Positions 1-5,709 are shown, counted from the stretch's first letter. The stretch is 7,919 bases of DNA from Archaeoglobaceae archaeon (GCA_027016055.1 JALWBF010000024.1:6750-14668); one strand, 5' to 3'. Translations and numbers: made by a program. Notes: generated by a model not told the origin, from the sequence alone.

Positions 1-458
1 ATGTTGTAGCGAAGGATGATTATGAAAGGGTTGCGAGGCATGGGATTAAGGCTGAACCTTTGAACACCGGAAAGGAATGCCACTTGGATGCCCACCTCGT
101 TCATCACGTTATCGAGAAGTTCGGGGACGTCGATGTTCTGTTCATAGAGAACGTAGGAAATTTGATTTGTCCAGTGGATTTCGATTTGGGAGAGAACTAT
201 AGGGTCGTTATGGTGAGCGTTACGGAAGGGGATGATGTTGTGAAGAAGCATCCCGAAATATTCAGGCTTGCGGATGTAATAATAATAAACAAGATAACTT
301 TAGCTGAAGCTGTTGAAGCTGACGTGGATAAGATGGTTAACGATGCAAAGAGTTTGAATCCGAAGGCTAAGATCATAAAGATGGATCTGAAGAAAAATAT
401 AGGTTTTGAAGAGTGGCTGGAGTGGTTGAGATGTGCATTGCGATCCCGGGGAGAGTAG
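1..458 (+). CDS. hypB: Hydrogenase/urease nickel maturation GTPase HypB, 5'-truncated by the window edge
   Basis: HypB is the SIMIBI-class GTPase that delivers nickel to [NiFe]-hydrogenase precursors in the cytoplasm. Reading begins in frame at base 3 and gives 151 residues; the usual length is about 215-220, so the N-terminal third with the P-loop lies outside the window. Visible motifs are GKECHLDA (fragment residues about 23-30), whose adjacent Cys26-His27 are the family's metal ligands at the subunit interface, and ENVGNLICP, whose Cys56 is the third ligand. TEGDD and a C-terminal EEWLEWL helix also fit HypB. The guanine-specificity motif, normally NKxD, reads NKIT (residues 96-99). The ATG-like start at about base 60 is really an internal TTG codon. 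The 3' end overlaps hypC by 28 bases, so the two are surely co-transcribed. Identity is certain; only the effect of the NKIT change is open. Confidence 0.96.
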   Translation, partial: VVAKDDYERVARHGIKAEPLNTGKECHLDAHLVHHVIEKFGDVDVLFIENVGNLICPVDFDLGENYRVVMVSVTEGDDVVKKHPEIFRLADVIIINKITLAEAVEADVDKMVNDAKSLNPKAKIIKMDLKKNIGFEEWLEWLRCALRSRGE

Positions 459-646
459 AGAGGGTTGAGTATCCCTACGCTATAGTTGATTTCAAGGGAA
501 CAAGGAGAAAGATTAGGATAGACCTGATTGAAGATGTTAAGGAAGGCGATTACGTTTTGGTTCATGTAGGCTTCGCCATTCAGAAGGTTGAGAAGAGTGA
601 AGCTGAGAACATAGCCGAGTTACTTGAAGAGGTCTTCGGGGGCTAA
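431..646 (+). CDS. hypC: Hydrogenase maturation chaperone HypC/HybG family
   Basis: HypC is a small chaperone that works with HypD to assemble the Fe(CN)2CO moiety and then binds the hydrogenase large-subunit precursor. The 71-residue product starts MCIAIPGRV, the family signature. Cys2 is the residue that becomes functional after Met removal and contacts HypD or the precursor. The second signature, HVGFAI, is at residues 45-50 with the conserved His45. The C-terminal helix (about 55-69) is acidic, as usual; the length is at the short end of the family. A start 18 bases upstream is possible in frame, but it would put extra residues before the essential Cys2. The ATG at 431 is also preceded by GGAG at 419-422, 8 bases away. 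The gene overlaps hypB by 28 bases and is therefore translationally linked to it. Confidence 0.96.
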   Translation: MCIAIPGRVERVEYPYAIVDFKGTRRKIRIDLIEDVKEGDYVLVHVGFAIQKVEKSEAENIAELLEEVFGG

Positions 647-655
647 GCTTTTTAT
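645..655 (+). promoter_or_regulatory. Archaeal BRE/TATA promoter for the ArsA-like gene
   Basis: AAG-CTTTTTAT begins inside the hypC stop codon and is centred near 652, about 27 bases before the ATG at 679. That spacing places the transcription start at or next to the ATG, so the mRNA is probably leaderless; no Shine-Dalgarno sequence lies before 679. The T-run could also help end hypBC transcription. This is inference from spacing and composition. Confidence 0.6.
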
Positions 656-678
656 TTACCCTCATTCAACTTGATCCA

Positions 679-1827
679 ATGCGGATAATTCTGTTCACAG
701 GAAAAGGAGGAGTCGGAAAGACGACGGTTGCTGCGGCTACCGGCATTAAGTCGTCGCAATTGGGCTACAAGACCCTGATAATTTCAACCGATCCAGCCCA
801 CAGCCTATCGGATTCGTTCCAGAAGGAACTCAAGCCGTATCCGACGAAGGTAATGGAGAATCTCTATGCCATGGAAGTAAACGTCGAATACGAGCTTGAG
901 AGGCATTGGAACACGATAAAGGATTACCTCACTGTCTTCTTTAAGTCTCAAGGCATAGACGATGTGGTCGCCGAAGAGCTTGCGATCTTTCCCGGCTTCG
1001 ACGAGCTTGCGAGCCTTCTTCATCTGCTGAATTATTACGAGCGGGAGATGTTCGACGTAATTATTCTGGACTGCGCTCCCACCGGCGAAACGCTTAGACT
1101 TCTCAGCGTGCCTGAGGTGGCTAAGTGGTATATGAACAGGTTCTTCGGAATCGAGAAGAAGGTTCTAAAATTGGTTAAGCCGATTGCCGAGCCCCTAATA
1201 AACGTCCCCCTTCCTTCAGAGGAAGTTCTGAATAAGATTCAGGAGTTATATATTAAGATGAGCAAGTTAAAGGAGATCTTGGAGAGCGAAATAACGAGCG
1301 TTAGAATAGTCATGAACCCGGAGAGAATGGTCATCAGGGAATCTGAAAGGGCTTTTACTTATTTAAACTTATTCGGCTACCGAGTTGACTGCATAATAGT
1401 GAACAAGATATTTCCGAGGGAAGCCGGAGATTACTTCACGAAGTGGTTTGAATTGCAGGAGAGGTATCTGGAGGAGATCAAGAATAGGTTCCCGCTTCCT
1501 ATATTTAAGATTCCTTTTAAATCTACTGAGATCGTCGGAGAAAAACTCTACGAACTTGCGGACGAACTTTACGGAGGGGAAGATCCAACGAAAGTTTTCT
1601 ATTCCGAGAAGCCGATGAAAATTGAAAAGGAAGGAGATCTGTTTATTTTAGTGATAAAGGCTCCTTTCGTATCTAAAAAGGAACTGAAGTTGCTTAAGAG
1701 GGGTGAGGAGCTTATAATCATTGCTGGACAGTGGAAGAGGATCGTATTTCTGCCTCAGTCCTTAGCTTTGAAGGAGCCTGTTGAGGCAAAGTTTAATAAT
1801 GGGGAGCTCAGAATATACTTCAGATGA
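679..1827 (+). CDS. arsA: ArsA/Get3-type ATPase with C-terminal HSP20-like domain
   Basis: A single-unit, 382-residue member of the ArsA/GET3 family of deviant P-loop ATPases. Visible motifs are the signature Walker A GKGGVGKTT (residues 8-16), switch I STDPAHSLSDSF (36-47), a conserved PGFDELASL segment (105-113), switch II DCAPTGETLRLL (131-142), VMNPERMVIRESER (211-224, the nucleotide-pocket segment) and NKIFP (242-246). About residues 310-382 form a beta-rich tail resembling the HSP20-like domain attached to many archaeal and bacterial ArsA proteins. The CxxC zinc pair of eukaryotic Get3 is absent, and so are the clustered arsenite-binding cysteines of bacterial ArsA; Cys132 and Cys238 are isolated. 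No arsB, arsR or arsC lies nearby. A chaperone role for membrane proteins is therefore as likely as arsenite efflux, and the gene symbol reflects the family, not proven arsenic transport. It is probably co-transcribed with the 63-residue gene downstream. Confidence 0.9.
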   Translation: MRIILFTGKGGVGKTTVAAATGIKSSQLGYKTLIISTDPAHSLSDSFQKELKPYPTKVMENLYAMEVNVEYELERHWNTIKDYLTVFFKSQGIDDVVAEELAIFPGFDELASLLHLLNYYEREMFDVIILDCAPTGETLRLLSVPEVAKWYMNRFFGIEKKVLKLVKPIAEPLINVPLPSEEVLNKIQELYIKMSKLKEILESEITSVRIVMNPERMVIRESERAFTYLNLFGYRVDCIIVNKIFPREAGDYFTKWFELQERYLEEIKNRFPLPIFKIPFKSTEIVGEKLYELADELYGGEDPTKVFYSEKPMKIEKEGDLFILVIKAPFVSKKELKLLKRGEELIIIAGQWKRIVFLPQSLALKEPVEAKFNNGELRIYFR

Positions 1828-1831
1828 GGTG
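1826..1831 (+). promoter_or_regulatory. Shine-Dalgarno site that fixes the start of the 63-residue protein
   Basis: GAGGTG, a good match to the archaeal anti-Shine-Dalgarno sequence, overlaps the arsA stop codon and lies 7 bases before the ATG at 1839. It favours 1839 over the in-frame ATG at 1824, which has no ribosome binding site at a suitable distance. Confidence 0.6.
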
Positions 1832-1838
1832 TCCTTTC

Positions 1839-2030
1839 ATGGCGAGGGAGGTGAAGATCAGAATACCAACACCGGATGAAGTTATACCGGAGGAATTTAA
1901 AAGTCACATGCTGAACGCTTACAAGGAGTTTCTGCTTGCGATGAGAAGCTTGATCGACGAAGGCTTGAGGAGGATCGAGGAGTTGGAGGCTAAGGAGAAG
2001 AAGGAGATTAAGAAGATAGATGTAAGCTAA
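1839..2030 (+). CDS. Small conserved-looking charged protein downstream of arsA
   Basis: A 63-residue soluble protein with no signal peptide or membrane segment. The N-terminus (MAREVKIRIPTPDEVIPEEF) looks like a short strand followed by a proline-rich turn. From about residue 20 to 58 it is predicted helical, with LLAMRSLIDEGLRRIEELEAKEKK giving an amphipathic, possibly coiled-coil, strongly charged stretch and a Lys-rich end. I do not recognise a named family with confidence. The length, the clean ribosome binding site and the position 11 bases after arsA argue that it is real and in the same operon. An in-frame ATG at 1824 overlaps the arsA stop and would add five residues (MRCPF). A role as partner or regulator of the ATPase is only guilt by association. 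Confidence 0.75.
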   Translation: MAREVKIRIPTPDEVIPEEFKSHMLNAYKEFLLAMRSLIDEGLRRIEELEAKEKKEIKKIDVS

Positions 2031-2055
2031 ATATAAAAATATTGTATTGCCGATT

Positions 2056-2067
2056 AAGCTTTTAAAT
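2056..2067 (+). promoter_or_regulatory. Archaeal BRE/TATA promoter for surE-rpiA
   Basis: AAGCTTTTAAAT has its TATA core at 2059-2066, about 27 bases before the surE ATG at 2090, with no Shine-Dalgarno sequence between. A leaderless surE-rpiA transcript is inferred. The bases just before it (2031-2055) are AT-rich, including AATAT...ATATT at about 2030-2043, and could carry termination of the upstream unit, but no strong terminator is visible. Confidence 0.6.
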
Positions 2068-2089
2068 CTAATTTTGCCACCTAATCAAA

Positions 2090-2869
2090 ATGCCCAAGAT
2101 ACTCATAACCAACGACGACGGCTTCTATTCAGCGGGATTAAAGGCGAGTTACGAAGCTTTGGAGGATTTGGGCGAAATTTACGTAGTTGCTCCCCTCGTT
2201 CAGAGAAGTGCCGTGGGTAGGAGCATGTCCGTGATGGAGCCGGTAAGGGTTTCGGAAGTTACGATAGACGACATGAAGGTATATGCAGTGGACGGAACTC
2301 CGACAGATGCCGTTATAATCGGAATATTCAAGATAATCGGCGAGATTCCGGATTTGGTAGTTTCAGGCATAAACTTGGGAGAGAACCTGTCGACAGAAGC
2401 CGTCACGACATCCGGAACGATCGGCGCAGCGTTGGAAGCTGCGAGCCAGGGATGTCCGGCTATAGCGATATCGCAAGAGATGAACGATTCGGACAAGTTC
2501 GAGTTCACATTCAAGCCTTACGACTTCTCACTCGCCAAAAAGATACTAAGAATGCTCGCGAAGCTCGTGCTAAGAAAGGGTATGCCCAAGGGTGTGGACG
2601 TTTTGAACGTTAACATTCCATCGAAGTTCAGCGGAGAAATCGAAGTTACGAGGCTTGCGAGAAGGATGTATAGGACGAGGATAGAGGAAAGACTCGATCC
2701 GAGGGGGAGGAAGTATTACTGGATTACGGGCGATGAGGTAGAGGATGCGGAGGAGGGAACTGATATACATGCTATAAGAAGTGGCAAGGTTTCGATAACT
2801 CCAATTACGATAGATTTAACAGCAAGCGTTGACTTTGAAGCCTTGAGAAGGTGGTTGTATGAGGGCTAA
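2090..2869 (+). CDS. surE: 5'/3'-nucleotidase SurE
   Basis: SurE is a cytoplasmic, divalent-metal-dependent phosphatase that dephosphorylates nucleoside 5'- and 3'-monophosphates. The 259-residue product has the family length (about 250-265). The N-terminal ILITNDDG motif (residues 4-11) supplies metal ligands Asp9 and Asp10; Ser40 in APLVQRSAVGRS and Asn95 in SGINLGEN complete the metal site. SGTIGAALEAA (108-118) is the third conserved block, preceded by the STEAVTT form common in archaeal SurE. WITGDEVEDAEEGTDIHAIRSGKVSITPI (about 222-250) matches the C-terminal region, including the conserved GTD..A...G.ISITP pattern. The ATG at 2090 is preferred because the NDDG motif then lies at the normal distance and a promoter sits 27 bases upstream. 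The last 11 bases overlap rpiA, so the two are one transcript. No missing catalytic residue was seen. Confidence 0.97.
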   Translation: MPKILITNDDGFYSAGLKASYEALEDLGEIYVVAPLVQRSAVGRSMSVMEPVRVSEVTIDDMKVYAVDGTPTDAVIIGIFKIIGEIPDLVVSGINLGENLSTEAVTTSGTIGAALEAASQGCPAIAISQEMNDSDKFEFTFKPYDFSLAKKILRMLAKLVLRKGMPKGVDVLNVNIPSKFSGEIEVTRLARRMYRTRIEERLDPRGRKYYWITGDEVEDAEEGTDIHAIRSGKVSITPITIDLTASVDFEALRRWLYEG

Positions 2870-3536
2870 GTTGAACTGTGCGAAGGAAGCCGTAAAGCTT
2901 GTAGAAGATGGCATGATTCTTGGAATCGGGAGCGGAACCACTGTAGAGCTTTTCCTGAAGGAGCTCGGCAAGAGGATCAGGAGCGAGGAGCTTGAGGTTT
3001 ACGGAGTCCCTTCTTCATATCAGTCGCACATGGTTGCAGTTGAGAACGGGATAAAGGTCGTGGATTTAATTCAGTTTCCAGAGCTCGATCTATGCATAGA
3101 CGGTGCGGATCAGATAGACTCATCGCTGAACTGCATAAAGGGTGGAGGTGGTGCATTGACAAGGGAAAAGATAGTGGCATCGGCATCGAAGAAATTTGTA
3201 ATAATAGCGGATGAATCCAAGCTCGTGGAAAAGCTCAGCATGCCTATTCCCGTTGAAGTATTGGCTTTTGCCTACGGTTTCGTTGCTAAGGAGATAGAAA
3301 AAATCGGAGGTATTTGCAATCTGAGAACCGGTAGCGGGAAGGTTGGGCCGGTTATTTCAGACAACGGGAACTTCATAGTTGATTGCGACTTCGGAATAGT
3401 AGAGGATCCGAAGGAGCTCGAAGTCAAGCTGAACTTAATTCCGGGCGTCGTAGAAAACGGGATATTTTGTAACAGCATGGTTGACAGAGTAATTTTGGGA
3501 ACGGAAGACGGCGTTAGGATCTTGGAGAAATTATAA
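2859..3536 (+). CDS. rpiA: Ribose-5-phosphate isomerase A
   Basis: RpiA interconverts ribulose 5-phosphate and ribose 5-phosphate. In archaea lacking the oxidative pentose phosphate pathway it supplies ribose for nucleotides, usually from the ribulose monophosphate route. The 225-residue product is full length. Visible motifs are the phosphate loop GIGSGTT (22-28), VPSSYQS (50-56), DGADQID (81-87) with catalytic Asp81 and Asp84, and KGGGGALTREKIVA (94-107) with Lys94 and catalytic base Glu103. These residue numbers coincide with those of the E. coli enzyme; Lys121 is also kept. The usual DGADE reads DGADQ here, next to but not at a catalytic position. The gene begins inside surE with an 11-base overlap and an AGGTG-type ribosome binding site at 2849-2853, so translation is coupled. 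Its stop codon abuts that of the convergent rubredoxin gene. Confidence 0.97.
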   Translation: MRAKLNCAKEAVKLVEDGMILGIGSGTTVELFLKELGKRIRSEELEVYGVPSSYQSHMVAVENGIKVVDLIQFPELDLCIDGADQIDSSLNCIKGGGGALTREKIVASASKKFVIIADESKLVEKLSMPIPVEVLAFAYGFVAKEIEKIGGICNLRTGSGKVGPVISDNGNFIVDCDFGIVEDPKELEVKLNLIPGVVENGIFCNSMVDRVILGTEDGVRILEKL

Positions 3537-3674
3537 CCGAACGAATTCTTTGCTTCCGCAGATCGGACATCTGAAATCTTTTAACTCCTCAAAAGGTGTC
3601 GGGGGAATCCCGTGCCAAGGACATCCTTCGCTTTCATCGTATATGTATCCGCAAACCTTGCATTGGTAGAGCAT
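3531..3674 (-). CDS. Short rubredoxin (Fe(Cys)4 electron carrier)
   Basis: A 47-residue protein with the rubredoxin pattern: YQCKVCGYIYDESEG, then GIPP-TPFEEL, then FRCPICGSKEF. Iron ligands are Cys5, Cys8, Cys36 and Cys39. It would be a cytoplasmic one-electron carrier, typically serving superoxide reductase, rubrerythrin or flavoprotein oxidases; no such partner is in the window. It is shorter than the usual 52-54 residues. The Gly of GIPPGT is missing, the ligand pairs are separated by 27 rather than 29 residues, Phe replaces the usual Trp before the second pair, and there is an extra Cys18. The reading frame is open further upstream to 3797, but that extension has no rubredoxin homology, so the ATG at 3674 (leaderless, TATA about 26 bases upstream) is chosen. 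The stop TAA on - is side by side with the rpiA stop. Confidence 0.88.
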   Translation of the reverse strand: MLYQCKVCGYIYDESEGCPWHGIPPTPFEELKDFRCPICGSKEFVRL

Positions 3675-3694
3675 GATCTTAAGTCGTGAAAGGG

Positions 3695-3704
3695 CTAAAA
3701 ATTT
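3695..3704 (-). promoter_or_regulatory. Probable TATA element for the rubredoxin gene
   Basis: Read on the - strand, AAATTTTTAG is centred about 26 bases before the ATG at 3674, with no Shine-Dalgarno sequence in between (CTTAAGATC precedes the ATG). This is the same leaderless arrangement as for the + strand genes, though a weaker match. Confidence 0.45.
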
Positions 3705-3760
3705 GTTTCGATGGTCTGATTTACGTTTCCGATTTTGGAAAATTAATTCCCGCCTCGGAT

Positions 3761-3956
3761 TTATCGGGAGGAGTTCTCGGTTTTTAATAGATTGCATGCG
3801 ACGAAATCCTTGTTTTGCATTTTCTACAAATCATCTCCCTCCACTTCCCATTCGGGGCTAAATTACCCATATCGGGGATCGGATTAACGTAAATAACTGG
3901 TAAACCTTCCAATTTTGCTTTTTTCTGAATGCCCAACCGTTATGCAATTGTTCAAT
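3761..3956 (-). pseudogene. tnpB: Remnant of IS200/IS605-family TnpB, C-terminal end
   Basis: On the - strand a broken reading matches the C-terminal part of TnpB, the RNA-guided nuclease of IS200/IS605 elements. From 3921 downward one frame reads KAKLEGLPVIYVNP, then LAPNGKWREMICRKC, until a stop at 3784-3786. This is the RuvC-zinc-ribbon junction (YKAKLxGxxVxxVNP, second zinc-ribbon CxxC); the first CPxCG pair is deleted. A shifted frame then gives NKDFVACNLL (about 3817-3785), matching the DRDxVAxxNLL block with the last catalytic Asp. Upstream, another frame (3956-3921) gives QLHNGWAFRK, resembling the LHxWxFxxL segment before YKA. At least two frame changes and internal deletions make it dead. 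No TnpA or intact ends were found. It abuts the cas1 remnant on its upstream side. Identification rests on pattern recognition of short blocks, not on a search. Confidence 0.75.
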
Positions 3957-3961
3957 CATTC

Positions 3962-4289
3962 ACAAATGAAATAAACGCTGTGATCAGTTTCGGCAACTCC
4001 CCGCTCCACGCAACAGTCCTTTCCGAAATACACTCAGCTCAAACCGACGATAAGCTATCTGCACGAGCCTTTTGGGAGTTTAGCTTGGCTTTGGATTTAG
4101 CCGAAATATTCAGAACTATCTTTTACCTCGTAAACAAGAGGGTCATGAAGCCGTAGGATTTCAACAAGGACTTCGAATGATTTCTTCTGAGTGAGAACGG
4201 AAAGGGGAAGTTCTTGAAAGCCTATAAGAGAACCTTAAGTCAAGGATAAAGCGTAAACAACGGACATGATCTTAATCTACAAGCTTTAG
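3962..4289 (+). pseudogene. cas1: Degenerate, 5'-truncated CRISPR integrase Cas1
   Basis: The C-terminal half of Cas1, the spacer-acquisition integrase, is recognisable across three frames. Frame 1 from 3962: TNEINAVISFGNS then ATVLSEI. Frame 2 from 4029: YTQLKPTISYLHEP, with the catalytic His codon at 4062. Back in frame 1 from 4076: EFSLALDLAEIF (metal-binding Asp codon at 4094), then RTIFYLVNKRVMK, lacking about six codons (normally KPxxVD). After in-frame stops at 4154 and 4178 the same frame gives FLLSENGKGKFLKAYKRTL. Frame 2 gives KSRIKRKQRT near 4237-4266, and frame 3 gives MILIYKL (4266-4286), matching the Cas1 end SYRxxIRLExYKL. The N-terminal half, including the first catalytic Glu, is absent. 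No cas2, other cas gene or CRISPR repeat is in the window. It cannot make a working integrase. The frame-1 segment 3929-4156 looks like an ORF but is only part of this. Confidence 0.85.
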
Positions 4290-4303
4290 TCCCGCATCTC
4301 AGC

Positions 4304-4315
4304 AAGCTTTAAATA
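4304..4315 (+). promoter_or_regulatory. Archaeal BRE/TATA promoter for the AAA+/DUF234 ATPase
   Basis: AAGCTTTAAATA, TATA core about 4307-4314, is centred 28 bases before the ATG at 4339, implying a leaderless mRNA. The core runs directly into the left arm of a palindrome (4314-4335), so a protein bound there would be expected to compete with TBP/TFB or block initiation. Confidence 0.6.
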
Positions 4316-4350
4316 ATTTACTTTCAAGTAAATTACTCATGAGTAAATTA
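4314..4350 (+). repeat. Nested palindromes with three copies of AGTAAATTA over the ATPase start; operator-like
   Basis: A perfect inverted repeat has arms TAATTTACTT (4314-4323) and AAGTAAATTA (4326-4335) with a 2-base spacer. It touches a perfect palindrome TTACTCATGAGTAA (4333-4346) that contains the start codon. The 9-mer AGTAAATTA occurs in direct orientation at 4327-4335 and 4342-4350, exactly 15 bases apart, and inverted at 4314-4322. The last copy encodes the codons after the initiator Met. The cluster covers the downstream edge of the TATA box, the presumed transcription start and the first codons. This is a typical place for a repressor or autoregulatory site. Function is inferred; the repeats are directly visible. 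Confidence 0.75.
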
Positions 4351-5709
4351 TTTGTTAACAGAGTTGACGAGTTAAAGGTGCTGGAAGAGCGATATAAATC
4401 TGATAAAGCGGAATTTGTGGTAATATACGGAAGACGTAGAATTGGAAAAACTGCTTTAATTCTGAGATTCTTGGAAGGTAAGAATGGTATTTACCTTCTT
4501 GCGAGGGAAACAAGCGAAATTGAGAATTTAAAACGCTTTTCTCAAAAAATCGCAGAACACTTTAACGATTCGTTTCTGCTGAGAAACCCGTTTAGGAGTT
4601 GGGATGCGTTCTTTGAATATCTTGCGAAGATCGACGAAAGGTTTGTTATTGCAATAGACGAATTTCCATATCTCGTCAAAGCTAATCCAGCTTTAACTTC
4701 CGTTCTTCAGGAGTATTGGGACACCAAACTGAGCAATACGAAATTGTTCTTGATAATATGCGGTTCTGCCGTTTCCATGATGGAAAAGCTCTTAGGTTAT
4801 AAAAGCCCTATTTACGGAAGAAGAACGGCACAGCTACGACTTAAACCTCTAGGATTCTTCCATATAAGAGATTTCTTTCCAAGATACGACTGGGAAGATC
4901 TGATCAAGGTTTACGGAATATTGGGAGGTAACCCCGCCTACCTACGCGAGTTCGACGACAGGCTTAGTATAGAACAGAATCTCATGAGATACTTCAGAAT
5001 CGACTCGATTCTCTATCAGGATGCACTGTTCATCTTGAGGGAGGAGCTCGAAGATCCAAGAAATTACTTCGCAATAATCGAAGCTGTAGCCAGAGGTAAG
5101 AATACGTTAGGCGAGATCGTAAACGAGACGGGTTTGGATAGAGGTCTCGTCGGAAAATACCTTTCAGTTTTACGTGAGTTAGGCGTAGTTAGAAGGGAGA
5201 TTCCGATTACGGAGAGCTACAAAAGTAGGAAGGGCAGGTATCTCATCGACGATTTCTACTTCAACTTTTGGTTTAGATTCGTCTACCCCTACGCAGATCT
5301 GATCGAAAGTGGAAACGGCGACATGTTGCTTGATATCGTTATGAAAGATTTTGATCAGTATCTCGGCTACGTATTTGAAGAAGTGGCTAAACAGTTTCTC
5401 ATCGAGCTAAATAAGCGAAATTTGTTGCCTTTCAGATTCCTAAGGATCGGTAAGTGGTGGCACAAAGGAGAGGAGATAGATTTAGTCGCATTAAACGAAC
5501 GCGAAAAAATTGCCTTGTTTGTGGAAGTTAAGTGGAAGGATTTAGCCTCAAAGGATGTCAGAAGAATCATTAATGAGCTAAAGAGAAAATCTAAGCTTGT
5601 AAGTCTTAAGAGCTATAAAAAATACTTTGGAGTCGTTGCAAAGAGTGCCGAAAATGCGAATGGCTTGGTATTCGATTTGAGAGATTTCAAAAGTTTTGCG
5701 AGAGCATAA
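4339..5709 (+). CDS. Archaeal AAA+ ATPase with wHTH and C-terminal DUF234 nuclease-like domain
   Basis: An intact 456-residue protein of the archaeal ATPase family (ATPase_2 domain plus DUF234). It opens with the family start FVNRVDELKVLE. Walker A is YGRRRIGKT (30-38), Walker B VIAIDEFPYL (103-112), and a sensor-like segment CGSAVSMMEKLL is at 141-152. YGRRTAQLRLKPLGFF (159-174) is another family hallmark. A winged-helix segment lies near 241-290 (ARGKNTLGEIV..TGLDRGLVGKYLSVLRELGVV). The DUF234 part (about 300-456) has FWFRFVYPY, then FEEVAKQF (346-353), EEIDLVAL (378-385) and FVEVKW (394-399), the E..D..ExK pattern of PD-(D/E)XK nucleases. The family is abundant and lineage-variable in archaea; its substrate is not established. 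It stands alone between a dead cas1 and a gene-free stretch, which suggests an accessory or laterally acquired gene. Regulation is probably through the repeat cluster at its start. Confidence 0.92.
   Translation: MSKLFVNRVDELKVLEERYKSDKAEFVVIYGRRRIGKTALILRFLEGKNGIYLLARETSEIENLKRFSQKIAEHFNDSFLLRNPFRSWDAFFEYLAKIDERFVIAIDEFPYLVKANPALTSVLQEYWDTKLSNTKLFLIICGSAVSMMEKLLGYKSPIYGRRTAQLRLKPLGFFHIRDFFPRYDWEDLIKVYGILGGNPAYLREFDDRLSIEQNLMRYFRIDSILYQDALFILREELEDPRNYFAIIEAVARGKNTLGEIVNETGLDRGLVGKYLSVLRELGVVRREIPITESYKSRKGRYLIDDFYFNFWFRFVYPYADLIESGNGDMLLDIVMKDFDQYLGYVFEEVAKQFLIELNKRNLLPFRFLRIGKWWHKGEEIDLVALNEREKIALFVEVKWKDLASKDVRRIINELKRKSKLVSLKSYKKYFGVVAKSAENANGLVFDLRDFKSFARA

Noticed and set aside
1824..1838. 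ATG at 1824 (ATGA overlap with the arsA stop) as start of the small protein
   Set aside because: It lacks a suitably spaced ribosome binding site, whereas GAGGTG sits 7 bases before the ATG at 1839. It remains possible.
3675..3797. N-terminal extension of the rubredoxin to an ATG at 3797
   Set aside because: The added 41 residues have no rubredoxin resemblance, overlap the tnpB remnant, and the ATG at 3674 has its own TATA element.
3929..4156. 75-codon ORF on + as an independent small gene
   Set aside because: Its translation is one frame of the decayed cas1; homology continues past its stop and switches frames inside it.
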